From Roseibium denhamense (GTDB lineage: Bacteria > Pseudomonadota > Alphaproteobacteria > Rhizobiales > Stappiaceae), in the NCBI RefSeq assembly GCF_009711415.1, contig NZ_SMLZ01000105.1, positions 1 to 64,000 on the forward strand: 64,000 bases of DNA, in the 5' to 3' direction. A program made the position numbers and the translations under genes. Below, piece by piece: positions 43,038 through 53,616 of this stretch (positions within the stretch are counted from its first letter, which is position 1; every line of letters starts with the position of its first letter). The notes under the pieces were generated by a model. It was not told the origin of the DNA, made no database searches, and saw nothing but the letters and a program-made list of their open reading frames with translations.

Positions 43038-44885
43038 TCAAAGTCCAATGCGCTGGTCTCGCGTTCCCCGGTCAATGCTGGCCAGCGTGGCTTCCATCGC
43101 CGCTTTTAACGCCGGAACGATTGCGTCTGCCGGATGCTTCTCGTCAATCTGGAAGAACTCCGCCGACACGAACCACGGCGGGGCTGACTGTCCAAGCGTG
43201 AGTTTCGGTGTCGCGCCGCCAAAACGGAGAACCGGGACATTAAGGATGCCGGCCATGTCCGCCGTGCTTGAATTTGGGGCAATCACCAGATCGCAGGCAG
43301 CCGTCAAAGCCGCTGCGCCGATGAGGTCATCCAGAAGATCCAAACCGGAGAGGGCGGTGAAGTTGCCACTACCAGCGTTGGACAGTAGCTCCAACTCCGC
43401 ATGGGTTGCCGTGTATTGCAGTTTGACGAAAACAGCACTGTCCGTTTGAAGGATCGGGCAGACCTGCTCCGCGCTCAGGTAATATCTCGCCCGGTAGGTC
43501 TCCAGAAGCCTTGAGCGCCAGGCAATCCCGACAAGGGGCTTGTCCCGTGCGCCGTCGATCCTAGCCAGCAACTCCTGTGCTCTTAATGTGTCAATCCGAT
43601 AAGGGCATTCAGCGCGATTGGTGAACGAGGCAAGGGTGGGCCGTTGCAGGCCCGCCAGATCGGACAGGCAGATCACGGCATCATAGTCACGTGCTTCTTC
43701 CGGTTGAGCGGGATCAGCGTCTGGGAACGCTCTGCAGATGACCTCTGGCAAAGCCGCCTGAAAAAAGGTTTTGAAACGCGGTTCGACTTCAAGAATGACA
43801 TTGCTGACCCGGTCTTTGATCTCAAGCAGGACAGGTGCGGATTGAAGCGTGTCACCGAGGCCCTGATCGGCCCAGACCAGCAGGGTTTTCACAGGTTGGT
43901 TGGTCCATTCCGGGGCATTATAAATCCGCCGCTTGAGCCCGGATCCGTCGGCATCAAACCGTGCCTTGTAGTACGTCCAGGCCCGCTCCAGATCCCCGGT
44001 TGAAAAACACGCTTCCGCCAGCGTGAGCCGTGCCTCCGGCCAACGGCCGTTTGCAGCCCGGTCCAGTTTATCCAGAAGAAGCCGCGCGTCTTCGATCCGG
44101 CCCAGCTTGAGCAGAAGGCCGGCATAGGTCAGTTGCCAGCTCATCTCCCGTGGATTTGCCCGGCAGGCACGCTCGGCAAACGGCATGGCTTCCTCATAGC
44201 GCGCAACCAGAAACAACAGCCGGGCAAATTCGTGCTGAACAGCGGGATTGTTAGGAAAGGCACCGGCATGTTTGGCAAACCCGGCGGCCGCCAGATCCGG
44301 CTGGCCATTCATAGCGCGGCATTGCGCCAGACGGATCAGGTTATCCGGGTTTGCCGGATCGGTTTTCGCCGCTGACGTGAAATGGACCAGAGCGTCCTCA
44401 AGACGCGACTGGTGCATCAGCACGGATCCGAGTTTCCGGTGAAGGTCCGCGTTTGCCGGGTCTTCCGACAAGAGCGTGCGGAAAAGATGCTCTGCTTCTT
44501 CCAGACGATTGCTCTTTGTCAGAGCCAGGCCCTTTACGTCCCGGGCCGTGATGTTCAAGGAGTCTCGTTGGAGAGCGGCCTCTGCTACGGCCAGTACGGA
44601 AGCTGGGGAGTGTTCGGCTGCCAGCATTGCCTGAGCCAGATTTGCCCTGAATTGAGCCGACTTTGGAGCGAGTTTGACGGCGGATTTCAGGTGGTCAACC
44701 GCCTTGTTTGGCTTTCCCGACTGGAGAAAACTCATACCGGCAAGATTGAGCGTTGCCGGGTCCTTCGGCGCGAGTTTCAGGACAGATTTGTAGAGCTTTT
44801 GTGCTTTTTCAAAATTGCCGGCTTGATGAAAGGCGATGGCTTGCCGCAGCCTGGTTTCCGCCATTTGCATGGGGTGCGCTCGCAT
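43038..44885 (-). CDS. TPR protein with C-terminal GT9/GT41-like glycosyltransferase domain
   Basis: 615 residues; start at ATG 44885, with ATG 44870 and 44864 as alternatives. Residues ~10-290 contain about seven tetratricopeptide repeats (for example FEKAQKLYKSVLKLAPKDPATLNLAG). Residues ~330-600 contain LLVWADQGLGDTLQSAPVL, LVGIAWRSR, and VIAPNSSTADMAGILNVPVL, which match the nucleotide-sugar fold of heptosyl/O-GlcNAc-type transferases. Such proteins act in glycan or flagellin modification elsewhere; no acceptor gene is nearby. The gene breaks the otherwise syntenic feuQ-ccmI block and runs opposite to it. Confidence 0.8.
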   Translation of the reverse strand: MRAHPMQMAETRLRQAIAFHQAGNFEKAQKLYKSVLKLAPKDPATLNLAGMSFLQSGKPNKAVDHLKSAVKLAPKSAQFRANLAQAMLAAEHSPASVLAVAEAALQRDSLNITARDVKGLALTKSNRLEEAEHLFRTLLSEDPANADLHRKLGSVLMHQSRLEDALVHFTSAAKTDPANPDNLIRLAQCRAMNGQPDLAAAGFAKHAGAFPNNPAVQHEFARLLFLVARYEEAMPFAERACRANPREMSWQLTYAGLLLKLGRIEDARLLLDKLDRAANGRWPEARLTLAEACFSTGDLERAWTYYKARFDADGSGLKRRIYNAPEWTNQPVKTLLVWADQGLGDTLQSAPVLLEIKDRVSNVILEVEPRFKTFFQAALPEVICRAFPDADPAQPEEARDYDAVICLSDLAGLQRPTLASFTNRAECPYRIDTLRAQELLARIDGARDKPLVGIAWRSRLLETYRARYYLSAEQVCPILQTDSAVFVKLQYTATHAELELLSNAGSGNFTALSGLDLLDDLIGAAALTAACDLVIAPNSSTADMAGILNVPVLRFGGATPKLTLGQSAPPWFVSAEFFQIDEKHPADAIVPALKAAMEATLASIDRGTRDQRIGL

Positions 44886-45163
44886 CCTTGGTATCCTTGT
44901 GCCCGCTCCAGACAGGCCATCTCTGTCTTTCCTTGGGCATGTTGGCTAAGGAAGCTTTTGCGGACCTGTATCGGCTGGCGGACGGCGGAACGCCTCCCGA
45001 AAATCTGCGCGGCGGCTGTATGATTGCGGCGATATGATGGAAGCGTCTGCAAGCGCTCCGAATTTCCTGAGCCGATTCAACCGGGTATCGGCACTCTACA
45101 TAATTGATTAAGGCTTGTGCGTATAAGATCCATCGTTAAAGAAACCGATGGTCGGCGCCTTGA

Positions 45164-46636
45164 ATGGAATACTCTGAGCAGCTCGAGAACAAGATCAAAA
45201 CCTATTTGGGCAGCCTTAGTCCGAAGGCGGTTGAAGCGCTTGTCCGCAATCTGGAGCGCGCCAAGGCTCAACGGAACGCCGAACCGCACCTAACCATGAT
45301 TCTGGCGGCAGCCCTTGAGCTTTTGCGCGGGCCGTCGTTCGACGCGCCGGACATGCCGGGCGGTGCGCAGCGCAGGGGTCAAATCCAGCGCATGTTTTTC
45401 GCGCCGCTCGATGAGTTCCTGATCAACGAGTTTCTGCCATCCCGGCAGGAAGGCCGCATTCACCGCGGCTATCTGGACAAGGTCTGGAAGTGGCTTGGCC
45501 GGGACGTCATGGCTAGTGATGTCCGGATGGTGCTGGAGCAGGCGGGAAATGCCGCGGTCAGCGGTGAACGGATCGACAGCCTGGTTCAGGCGTTACGGAC
45601 CCGGTCCGTCGATGCGATCGGCGAGGCACTGCGGCGAGGGGACACCTCGGAAAAAGAACACCGGCGCATGGGCATAGAACTGGGCGGCGGGCGCGGGATT
45701 GCGGAAGTCCGCGACATTCAGAAGATTTTCGGCGCCGAACGGTGGCTGGTTCCCTTGCTCAACACGATTCCAGACCGGATCAATGAGCACCGTCTCAAAC
45801 GCGATCATGATGTCCTGCGGCTTGTCGACAAATGTTCGGTCCGCTTTCCCGATCATGTTCCGGTGCTGGCATCCGCGCTCGTGGAACGGGCTGAAGCGCC
45901 AGCTGCTCTGTGTACATTCGCTGGCCGGCTGACAGGCGACAGTGACCCAAAAACAATCGCAAATTCCCAGTTCTCGCCCTTTGTCGACGTGGTCATGAGC
46001 GAGGCGGAGCGGTTGCAGATCCTTGCGCTGGAACATCGTCAGCACAATCCGGATCCCGTTGCCTTCTCACAGGCACTTTCGGAATACCATGCGTTGGTTC
46101 GCGGTGTTGAACGGGACATGGATCTGTCCGTTACTGGAAAGTGGCAGCAGCAGTTGTCCGGCACAAAGCGCACTATCTCCGATGTGGTGACCCGCGAGCT
46201 CAACAGTGCCCATGGCGCTATCCGCCGGGCATTGCAGGTTCCGAAGCTCAAGGCCGACGGAACTCCGGACATTGATCAGACCGCGATAAACGATGCGGTT
46301 CGTGCCTTGCGCGTTGTCACCATGGCGCGCAACGCCTCCGAAACGCTGGCGGTCAACGATGTCAGCAAGCGGACCCGCCAAGCGGTGGAGCAGACACTTG
46401 AGATTCTGACCCGGTCCCTGATCGCCGATCTTGAAAAGGCACGTGGGCCTCAAGTGGACCAGCAACAGGCTGCTGCCGATGCCGCTATCTTATTGTCGGA
46501 AATATATTTCGGTGAGGACTATGCGGCGCAACTCCGGCGCAGCCGGCAGTCCGCAGCTACCAAGGCTAAAAACTCCGGAGTGATTCCGAGTAACCCGGAA
46601 CGCAAGCTTGTGTCTTCGGTCCTGAAACGGGCGTAA
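45164..46636 (+). CDS. Conserved-looking protein of unknown function
   Basis: 490 residues, cytoplasmic, no signal or membrane segment. Almost all-helical and charged. The N-terminal part has LSPKAVEALVRNLERAK and a segment FFAPLDEFLINEFLPSRQEGRIHRGYLDKVWKWLGRDVM. The middle has DKCSVRFPDHVPVLASALVER. The C terminus has repeated alpha-helices (VRALRVVTMARNASETL, QTLEILTRSLIADLEKARG, AAILLSEIYFGEDY). I recognise no catalytic motif or named family. No operon partner: 125 bp before ccmI and opposite to the TPR gene. Normal codon use argues it is real. Confidence 0.75.
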   Translation: MEYSEQLENKIKTYLGSLSPKAVEALVRNLERAKAQRNAEPHLTMILAAALELLRGPSFDAPDMPGGAQRRGQIQRMFFAPLDEFLINEFLPSRQEGRIHRGYLDKVWKWLGRDVMASDVRMVLEQAGNAAVSGERIDSLVQALRTRSVDAIGEALRRGDTSEKEHRRMGIELGGGRGIAEVRDIQKIFGAERWLVPLLNTIPDRINEHRLKRDHDVLRLVDKCSVRFPDHVPVLASALVERAEAPAALCTFAGRLTGDSDPKTIANSQFSPFVDVVMSEAERLQILALEHRQHNPDPVAFSQALSEYHALVRGVERDMDLSVTGKWQQQLSGTKRTISDVVTRELNSAHGAIRRALQVPKLKADGTPDIDQTAINDAVRALRVVTMARNASETLAVNDVSKRTRQAVEQTLEILTRSLIADLEKARGPQVDQQQAAADAAILLSEIYFGEDYAAQLRRSRQSAATKAKNSGVIPSNPERKLVSSVLKRA

Positions 46637-46761
46637 CGCGCGTTTTTTTCCAGGCATCCGGAAGGTCATTTTCAACCGCTCACAGGATTGGGGCGGCGCG
46701 ACCGCCGGTCACATCCGGTTTGTCTTGATTTTGCCCCGAAGGAATTGTCTAACGTCCAGTC

Positions 46762-47907
46762 ATGATGTTGTGGATTTTGATTGCTGTGCTGACAGCTGGC
46801 GCAGCCTTGGCGGTGCTGATACCGCTCCGGCGTCCGGTCGAGCATGCGTCTGACCGGCGGGCCGATCAGGCTGTTTACAAAGAACAGCTTGCGGCGATTG
46901 ATGCGGAACTGAAACGCGGCCTGATTGACGCTGAGGCGGCCGAAGCTGCCCGGACCGAGACAGCGCGCCGTCTACTGGCTGCCGCGGAAGCGGAAAAAGA
47001 GACGACAGCAGTGTCGAGCAGCCGGTACCGGGTGCGGGCAGCGCAGCTTCTTGCCATCTGCTTCACACCGGTAGCAGCGCTTGGCCTTTACATGGTGCTT
47101 GGATCTCCCGATCTGCCGGATCAACCGCTGGCGGGCCGCCTCAATGCTCCCATGGAAAATCAGTCGGTCGACGTTCTGGTGGCCCAGGTCGAACGGCATC
47201 TTGCTGACAATCCGGAAGATGGGCAGGGCTGGGCGGTGATAGCGCCCGTCTATATGTCGATGGGCCAGCCGCTACGATCCGCCCAGGCCTATGCGAACGC
47301 ATTGAGGTTGCTGGGGCCGAATGCTGAATGGTTTACGGAGCTGGGGGAGGCCCTGACCGTTGCTAATGAGGGAATGATAACGTCTGACGCGAGATCAGCA
47401 TTTGAGCAGGCCGTGGAACTCGACAGTGCGCCGGTCAAGCCGCGTTTCTTTCTGGCTCTTGCCTTAAGCCAGGAGGGCAAGGCGGAGGCGGCTGCCGAAG
47501 CGTGGACCAGCCTTCTGGATGGCGCGGACGAGCGCGCTGCATGGGTTCCCGTGGCGCGCGCAGAGCTTGCAAAGCTGCGCGGGGAAGCTCCCCCGTCCGA
47601 AACAGGCCCGGCAGTAGAGCAACCGGCCGGCCCGACCGCGGAGGATGTTGCAGCAGCTGGCGAAATGATGCCAGATGAACGTGAGGTCATGATCCGCAGC
47701 ATGGTGTCCGGACTGGCGGCCAGAATTGACCAAAATGGGGGCTCCGAGGCGGAGTGGTCTCAATTGATCCGCTCCTACATGGTTCTTGGCGACCAGGGAA
47801 AGGCCGAGGCAACCCTCAAGTCTGCCGAAGAGGCTTTGGCCAATAACCCGGACGCCCTGTCGGGAGTTCGCAACACCGCCAGTAAGCTTGGACTGACCGG
47901 ATCATAA
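46762..47907 (+). CDS. ccmI: Cytochrome c maturation protein CcmI (CycH)
   Basis: 381 residues. N-terminal helix LWILIAVLTAGAALAVLIPL, then DQAVYKEQLAAIDAELKRGLIDAEAAEAARTETARRLL, the hallmark CcmI-1 coiled region, a second helix near 93-112, and periplasmic TPR repeats (GWAVIAPVYMSMGQPLRSAQAYANALRL). CcmI delivers apocytochrome c to the haem lyase. First gene of ccmI-E-F-H, spacing 59, 30 and 4 bp. Confidence 0.93.
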   Translation: MMLWILIAVLTAGAALAVLIPLRRPVEHASDRRADQAVYKEQLAAIDAELKRGLIDAEAAEAARTETARRLLAAAEAEKETTAVSSSRYRVRAAQLLAICFTPVAALGLYMVLGSPDLPDQPLAGRLNAPMENQSVDVLVAQVERHLADNPEDGQGWAVIAPVYMSMGQPLRSAQAYANALRLLGPNAEWFTELGEALTVANEGMITSDARSAFEQAVELDSAPVKPRFFLALALSQEGKAEAAAEAWTSLLDGADERAAWVPVARAELAKLRGEAPPSETGPAVEQPAGPTAEDVAAAGEMMPDEREVMIRSMVSGLAARIDQNGGSEAEWSQLIRSYMVLGDQGKAEATLKSAEEALANNPDALSGVRNTASKLGLTGS

Positions 47908-47966
47908 TTGGTGTGCCTGGCTGAAGTGAGGGATGCCGGCCGGCATAGAGAGGACGAAAGACGTAG

Positions 47967-48413
47967 ATGACACGGAAGCAGAGGCGCTTGACCCTGATCG
48001 GATCGGCTGGAGCTGTCCTGGCTGTAGCTCTTGGGCTGATTCTCTTTGCCTTGAGCGATCAGATCGTGTTCTTCCAGAGCCCTACCGATATAACTCAAAA
48101 CGAGCTGCCTGCGGGTCAGCGCATCCGTCTGGGCGGACTGGTGGAAGAAGGGTCCGTGGTCCGCTCGGATGACGCAAAGGTGAGCTTTCGCGTCACCGAC
48201 ATGGAAAATGTGATCCCCGTGACCTACAAAGGAATTTTGCCGGACCTTTTCCGTGAAGGGCAAGGGATTGTCACGGAAGGCGTGGTCAATGCCAATGGTG
48301 TTTTTGTTGCTGATACCGTGCTTGCAAAACACGACGAGAATTATATGCCCAAGGAAGTTACCGAGGCGCTGAAGGACAAGGGGCATTGGCAGGGCGATGA
48401 AGCTGCCCAGTAA
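47967..48413 (+). CDS. ccmE: Cytochrome c maturation haem chaperone CcmE (CycJ)
   Basis: 148 residues. Membrane anchor at about 8-28, beta-barrel OB-like domain, and the haem-binding motif [12 protein letters not shown] with the covalent haem ligand His122 and axial Tyr126. Carries haem from CcmC to CcmF in the periplasm. The ccmABCD and thioredoxin-like ccmG genes are not in this window, as usual for the split rhizobial arrangement. Confidence 0.97.
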   Translation: MTRKQRRLTLIGSAGAVLAVALGLILFALSDQIVFFQSPTDITQNELPAGQRIRLGGLVEEGSVVRSDDAKVSFRVTDMENVIPVTYKGILPDLFREGQGIVTEGVVNANGVFVADTVLAKHDENYMPKEVTEALKDKGHWQGDEAAQ

Positions 48414-48443
48414 ATTTCGAACCGGATAGGACACGTCTCATCA

Positions 48444-50432
48444 ATGGTCATTGAATTCGGGCATTTTGCCCTTGTACTGGCTTTCATACTGACACTGGTG
48501 CAATCCGTGGTGCCCATCTGGGGTGCCCTGACCGGTGACACACGGCTGATGGCGACAGCCTCCCCGGTTGCGCAGGCCCAGTTCATTCTGGTGCTGGTGT
48601 CATTCATTGTGCTGACCGGCGCCTATCTCAATTCGGATTTTTCGGTCGTCAATGTGTGGGAGAACTCCCATTCGGCCAAACCGCTGCTCTACAAGTTCAC
48701 CGGTGTTTGGGGCAACCATGAAGGCTCTATGCTGCTTTGGGTCCTCATTCTCGTGTTTTTCAGCGCCCTGGTTGGCTTATTCGGCGGGAATCTTCCGGCG
48801 GACCTGAGAGCGACAACCTTGTCGGTGCAAAGCTGGGTCACGGCCGGTTTCGTTTTGTTCATCCTGGCCACATCCAACCCGTTTAACCGGATCCCCAACC
48901 CGCCAATCGAAGGCAATGACCTCAATCCGATCCTCCAGGACATCGGCCTCGCAATTCACCCGCCGCTGCTTTACGTCGGTTATGTCGGGTTCTCGATTGT
49001 CTTCTCCTTCGCGGTTGCCGCGCTCATCTTGGGGCGCACGGACGCGGCTTGGGCAAGATGGGTCCGGCCCTGGACGCTGCTTGCCTGGTGCTTCCTGACA
49101 CTCGGCATCGCCATGGGGTCCTACTGGGCCTATTACGAGCTTGGCTGGGGCGGCTGGTGGTTCTGGGACCCGGTTGAAAACGCGTCCTTCATGCCCTGGC
49201 TTGCGGGCACCGCACTTCTGCATTCGGCCATCGTGATGGAAAAACGCGAGGCCCTGAAAGTGTGGACCGTGCTCCTGGCCATCTCCACCTTCTCGTTGTC
49301 GCTGCTGGGCGCGTTCCTGGTCCGCTCCGGTGTCTTGACCTCCGTCCATGCGTTTGCCACGGATCCGGCCCGGGGTGTCTTCATCCTGGTGCTCTTGTGC
49401 ATCTTTATCGGCGGATCTCTGGCGCTTTATGCGTGGCGGGCACCCATGCTCAAGCAGGGTGGTTTGTTTGCCCCGATCAGCCGGGAAGGCGGTCTTGTCC
49501 TGAACAACCTGTTCCTGACAGCGGCAACCGCGGCCGTTCTGGTTGGAACGCTTTATCCACTCGTTCTGGACGCACTCACAGGTGAGAAGATCTCCGTTGG
49601 CGAGCCGTTTTTCAACCTGACCTTCGGCCCCCTTATGGTGCCGCTCTTGATGGCTGTTCCTTTTGGTCCGGTCCTGTCCTGGAAGCGCGGAGACCTACTC
49701 GCCGCGACGCAACGGTTATATGTGGCATTGGGCCTGGCGCTCCTCGTGGTCCTGTTCACCTTCTGGCTCTGGGGCATGGAGCGCGTTCTGGCGCCACTCG
49801 GGATCGGTCTTGCCGTTTGGGTGATGGCCGGCGCCGTGTCGGAAATCGTCACACGCGTGAAATTTTTCGAGATCGGCCTGAAGCGCGGCTTCTCTCGGCT
49901 CGCCGGTTTGCCCGGCTCGGCCTGGGGTACGGCCGTGGCGCATTTTGGGGTTGGCGTGACCGTACTTGGCATTGTGACCGCAACCGCGTTTGAATATGAA
50001 CGCATTGAGACCATGCGGGCGGGCGATACGGTCACGGTATCGGACTACCAGGTGACATTTGACGGCGCGGCTCCCCGGCGTGGGCCGAACTACACGGAAG
50101 ATGTCGGGCACTTCACCATCCGCAAGGGCGGGGTGACGGTTGCCGAGCTGGATCCGTCGAAGCGGTTCTACACGGCACGTCAGATGCCGACGACCGAAGC
50201 GGGAATCTACACCACCGGTTTCAGCCAGGTCTACTTGTCCCTTGGGGAAAGCAGGGGGGATGGCGCCATGGATGTCCGGGTCTATTTCAAACCACTGATC
50301 ACACTGATCTGGATTGGCTGCGTGATCATGGCGATTGGGGCGGTTCTGTCCATGGCCGACCGGCGTTTGCGGGTTGGTGCACCGAAACCTGCGGCAAAAC
50401 GGCGGCGGACGTCTGCCGTTCCAGCGGAGTAG
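48444..50432 (+). CDS. ccmF: Haem lyase component CcmF (CycK)
   Basis: 662 residues with about fifteen membrane helices. The WWD domain reads [19 protein letters not shown] at about 235-255, and conserved haem-ligand histidines lie in [10 protein letters not shown] and LLHSAIV. The C-terminal periplasmic region carries [16 protein letters not shown]. It attaches haem to apocytochrome c with CcmH/I. Complete and of normal length. Confidence 0.97.
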   Translation: MVIEFGHFALVLAFILTLVQSVVPIWGALTGDTRLMATASPVAQAQFILVLVSFIVLTGAYLNSDFSVVNVWENSHSAKPLLYKFTGVWGNHEGSMLLWVLILVFFSALVGLFGGNLPADLRATTLSVQSWVTAGFVLFILATSNPFNRIPNPPIEGNDLNPILQDIGLAIHPPLLYVGYVGFSIVFSFAVAALILGRTDAAWARWVRPWTLLAWCFLTLGIAMGSYWAYYELGWGGWWFWDPVENASFMPWLAGTALLHSAIVMEKREALKVWTVLLAISTFSLSLLGAFLVRSGVLTSVHAFATDPARGVFILVLLCIFIGGSLALYAWRAPMLKQGGLFAPISREGGLVLNNLFLTAATAAVLVGTLYPLVLDALTGEKISVGEPFFNLTFGPLMVPLLMAVPFGPVLSWKRGDLLAATQRLYVALGLALLVVLFTFWLWGMERVLAPLGIGLAVWVMAGAVSEIVTRVKFFEIGLKRGFSRLAGLPGSAWGTAVAHFGVGVTVLGIVTATAFEYERIETMRAGDTVTVSDYQVTFDGAAPRRGPNYTEDVGHFTIRKGGVTVAELDPSKRFYTARQMPTTEAGIYTTGFSQVYLSLGESRGDGAMDVRVYFKPLITLIWIGCVIMAIGAVLSMADRRLRVGAPKPAAKRRRTSAVPAE

Positions 50433-50436
50433 CACT

Positions 50437-50916
50437 ATGATCAGGTCCCTGCTGAGCGCGCTCACGATCTTGCTGGCAGCGCTTCTCGTCCCGGCGCATG
50501 CGATCGCGCCGGACGAGATCCTGGAAGACCCTGCGCTTGAGCAGCGGGCGCGCGCGCTTTCGACCGAGCTGCGTTGCATGGTATGCCAGAACCAGTCAAT
50601 CGACGACAGCGATGCGCCACTCGCCAAGGATCTGCGCGTGCTGGTGCGCGAACGTCTGGTTGCTGGAGACAGCGACAGCGAAGTGATCGATTACCTTGTT
50701 TCGCGCTATGGCGAGTTCGTGCTCCTGAAGCCCCGGTTTGCCTGGCACACCTTGTTCCTTTGGGCGGCCGGTCCTCTAGCTCTGATTGCCGGCATCATCG
50801 CGATTGTTTTCCTGGTCCGGCGCCGGGGCAAGGGGTATGCGGAAAAGGTGGTTGCCCCGTCCGGTCTGTCCAGCGAGGAACAGAAAAAGCTGCAGGAGCT
50901 GCTGGACCGGGATTAA
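50437..50916 (+). CDS. ccmH: Cytochrome c maturation thiol-oxidoreductase CcmH (CycL)
   Basis: 159 residues from ATG 50437, four bases after the ccmF stop. Signal sequence ([14 protein letters not shown]), the LRCxxCQN redox motif with Cys47 and Cys50 ([17 protein letters not shown]), [15 protein letters not shown], and a C-terminal helix [21 protein letters not shown]. It reduces apocytochrome cysteines. Last gene of the operon. Confidence 0.95.
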   Translation: MIRSLLSALTILLAALLVPAHAIAPDEILEDPALEQRARALSTELRCMVCQNQSIDDSDAPLAKDLRVLVRERLVAGDSDSEVIDYLVSRYGEFVLLKPRFAWHTLFLWAAGPLALIAGIIAIVFLVRRRGKGYAEKVVAPSGLSSEEQKKLQELLDRD

Positions 50917-51135
50917 AGCGTTTCGCGTTCAATCGAGCTCAAAGTGCTTCGTCTTTTGCGTTGACATGGTCAATTCCAGGAAGCCAAAGACGCATCTGAC
51001 CAAAAGCGGTTTGCTGTAGGCTTTGGACATCTCTTTGAAGGTGTGTTCACACGCTCAGCACCAATGCGTGACTTGCATGACATACCCGCATGCTTACCTC
51101 TGGATCTGATTTGATGATCTGCTGGAGGGAAAGCC

Positions 51136-52371
51136 ATGGCACAACGGCCTTTGAAACTGGAATTTGACGGGTCGCACGGCGCGAAACTTGCCGCTCGTCT
51201 GGATCTGCCAGCCGGAAAAATCCGGGCCTTTGCGCTGTTTGCCCATTGCTTTACGTGCTCCAAGGATATTCCAGCCGCACGCCATATCGCAGGTGCGCTG
51301 GCAGGCGAGGGCATTGCGGTTCTCCGGTTTGATTTCACAGGTCTTGGCGGCAGCGGCGGCGATTTTTCCTCCACTGGCTTCTCCTCCAATGTCGAGGATC
51401 TGAAACACGCGGCGGAATTTCTGCGTCAAAATTATCAGGCCCCGCAGATCCTGATCGGGCATTCTCTGGGTGGTGCGGCCGTTCTGGCTGTTGCCGGGAG
51501 CATTCCCGAGGCCCGCGCTGTCGTGACAATTGGTGCCCCTTCCGATGCGGATCACGTGATCCATAACTTTGCCGGATCTGTCGAAGAGATTCGGGAGAAG
51601 GGCGAAGGGAAAGTTGATCTGGCCGGCAGGCCCTTCACCATCCGCCGGGAGTTCCTGGAAGACCTGGAAGCACAAACCGTCCGCGACAAAGCGTCAAAAC
51701 TCGGCAAGGCGCTGCTCGTCATGCATGCGCCTTTGGACGAAACAGTCGGGATCGACAACGCCACGAACATCTTTGTCGCAGCCAAACATCCCAAAAGCTT
51801 TGTATCACTGGACAAAGCCGATCACTTGCTCAGCCGCAGCGAGGATGCCGCCTATGCGGCGCGGGTGATCGCGGGCTGGGTCAGCGGATATCTGGACGCG
51901 GTTCCGGGGGACGAGGCGGTTGCCACCGGGCAGGGCGTTGACGTTGTCGAAACGGGTCAGGGAAAATTCCAGGCGATGGTCGCCAGCGGCCGACATCATT
52001 TGATTGCCGACGAGCCGGAAAGTTACGGCGGCCTCGATAGCGGGCCATCGCCCTATGAGTATTTGTCAGCTGCCCTCGGTGCTTGCACTGTCATGACCCT
52101 GCGCATGTATGCCGACCGGAAAAATCTTGCGGTCGACCGGATCGGCACCAGGGTCCTGCATGACAAGGTTCATGCCGCTGATTGCATGGATTGCGCTGAC
52201 GAAGTCCGGGAAAAAGGCGGGCGGATCGACCGGTTTGAGCGTTTGATCACCCTTGAAGGCGATCTTGACGGCGCCACCCGCGCCCGGATGCTGGAGATCG
52301 CCGATAAATGCCCGGTCCACAAAACACTGGAGGCAGGAGCGGCCATCATCACGCGTGAGGCCGATATTTAA
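51136..52371 (+). CDS. Bifunctional alpha/beta hydrolase-OsmC fusion protein
   Basis: 411 residues. Residues 1-255 are an alpha/beta hydrolase: nucleophile Ser110 in GHSLGG, acid Asp in MHAPLDETVG, His in DKADHLLS. Residues 265-411 are an OsmC/Ohr-type peroxidase domain with cysteines 317 (ALGACTVMT) and 392 (DKCPVHKTL). The pairing is a known natural fusion in proteobacteria, presumably linking (per)ester cleavage with peroxide reduction; the substrate is unknown. Preceded by GGAGGGAAAGCC at 51123. Not part of the ccm operon (220-bp gap). Confidence 0.92.
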   Translation: MAQRPLKLEFDGSHGAKLAARLDLPAGKIRAFALFAHCFTCSKDIPAARHIAGALAGEGIAVLRFDFTGLGGSGGDFSSTGFSSNVEDLKHAAEFLRQNYQAPQILIGHSLGGAAVLAVAGSIPEARAVVTIGAPSDADHVIHNFAGSVEEIREKGEGKVDLAGRPFTIRREFLEDLEAQTVRDKASKLGKALLVMHAPLDETVGIDNATNIFVAAKHPKSFVSLDKADHLLSRSEDAAYAARVIAGWVSGYLDAVPGDEAVATGQGVDVVETGQGKFQAMVASGRHHLIADEPESYGGLDSGPSPYEYLSAALGACTVMTLRMYADRKNLAVDRIGTRVLHDKVHAADCMDCADEVREKGGRIDRFERLITLEGDLDGATRARMLEIADKCPVHKTLEAGAAIITREADI

Positions 52372-52390
52372 GGCACGAAACTTTCAGTGA

Positions 52391-53482
52391 TCAGGCAGCC
52401 TGGGCCGCCAGCGTGGACAGGCGGATCTTCATGAAGGACAATAGCCTGCGGGCATCGCGGGCGGACAATGTCTGGTAGTCGTTCAACCATTTTTCCGCAG
52501 TGCTTGAAGGCTGCTTGTTGTGCACGGCCCTGGCCTTGCTCAAGGCAGCGTAATCCGCATCCTCAACACCCATGGCCCGGCACAGAACCGCAACGCCTGT
52601 CGCGTCGTAGCGGACCATCACGTTGGTAATGTATTTCTGCTCCAGTCCCGCCATTTCCGACAGAAGAAAGCAGATATCGAAAAGGTTGTTGGACAGTGCG
52701 AGCTGTGTGATGGCCTTGCCGAGTGTGCGTTGACCGGCGCGGATTTCCTTCAACGTCGCCTTGGCATTGATCCGTGTCGCCTTGCGCTCAAGCTTTGAGC
52801 TCGTGACCGCCCTGCTTGCCTTTTGGAACAGGTCGTGGATAAGGGTTTCGTTCTGTTCCTTCAGCTGACGGATCTTGGCCTGCTGGGCCTCCGGCATACT
52901 TCCGATCAGCTTTTCGTAATCGGCCTCGGTTATGTCGGAGCGCTCCATCATGGCATCACGGATCTTTTCATCCGCGCCTGACAGCTTGATCAGCAGCCGT
53001 GAGCCCCATTCTGAAATCTCTGCGCCAGGGTTGGCCGCCACAGACTGTTTCACCGGGCTTTCGCCGCGCTCAAGAAGCACGTCGGTGACTTTGGATTCCA
53101 GGTTCTCCCGCTTGGAGATTGCGAGAAGGTGGCCCTGGCCCATGGTCTTGGCCAGCCGCATGATGTCGGACGTATCCAGAGCATTCGACGAGGTCAGCAT
53201 CGGCCGGGCGATATCGATTTCTTCCTTAGCAAGCGCATAGGCAAGTTTTTGGGATGTTGTGTCGATCGGAGCCAGTTTTTCAGAAATCTGCTGTTTTTGG
53301 TCCTCGTCCATTGTTGGCAGCATGTTTTCCAGAACGGTGTTGAAGAGCGTGATCTCTTCGGTCTGGTAGCTCTCGGCCCCGGACACGAACAGCTCGGTCA
53401 CATGTTCGACCAGCTGATGGCGTTTTTCCGGGGTGCTGTCTTTGGCGAGTTCGAGGATATCATTCAGCATTTTGACTGCCAC
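52391..53482 (-). CDS. DUF2336 domain protein, paralogue 1
   Basis: 363 residues (start 53482, or 53470). Helical-repeat protein with the DUF2336 pattern: AVKMLNDILELAKDSTPEKRHQLVEHVTELF in parts, DIMRLAKTMGQGHLLAISKRENL, and SPVKQSVAANPGAEIS. The HEAT-like N-terminal repeats are followed by a charged helical C-terminal domain. It is about one-third identical by eye to the next paralogue, with GQGHLLA and YDATGVAVLCRAMGV shared in form. Cytoplasmic, function unknown; some DUF2336 proteins occur near stress or cell-cycle genes. Confidence 0.87.
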   Translation of the reverse strand: MAVKMLNDILELAKDSTPEKRHQLVEHVTELFVSGAESYQTEEITLFNTVLENMLPTMDEDQKQQISEKLAPIDTTSQKLAYALAKEEIDIARPMLTSSNALDTSDIMRLAKTMGQGHLLAISKRENLESKVTDVLLERGESPVKQSVAANPGAEISEWGSRLLIKLSGADEKIRDAMMERSDITEADYEKLIGSMPEAQQAKIRQLKEQNETLIHDLFQKASRAVTSSKLERKATRINAKATLKEIRAGQRTLGKAITQLALSNNLFDICFLLSEMAGLEQKYITNVMVRYDATGVAVLCRAMGVEDADYAALSKARAVHNKQPSSTAEKWLNDYQTLSARDARRLLSFMKIRLSTLAAQAA

Positions 53483-53587
53483 TTGTTTGTTTCGAGCGAA
53501 ACTTAACGCACAGACAGTTACTGTTTGGATAAGTTCGAATACAAAATGCGCAGCATTTGAATTTGAACTGTAAAAAATAACAATTTT

Positions 53588-53616
53588 TTGGGCTTATTCG
53601 GTCCGGTTAAGCCCAA
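53588..53616. repeat. Inverted repeat in AT-rich gap between DUF2336 genes
   Basis: Perfect 9-bp arms TTGGGCTTA and TAAGCCCAA with an 11-base loop, in the 260-bp AT-rich spacer. T residues follow only on the plus strand, so it is not a good terminator for the upstream minus-strand gene; it may be an operator or 3' stabiliser. Confidence 0.4.
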
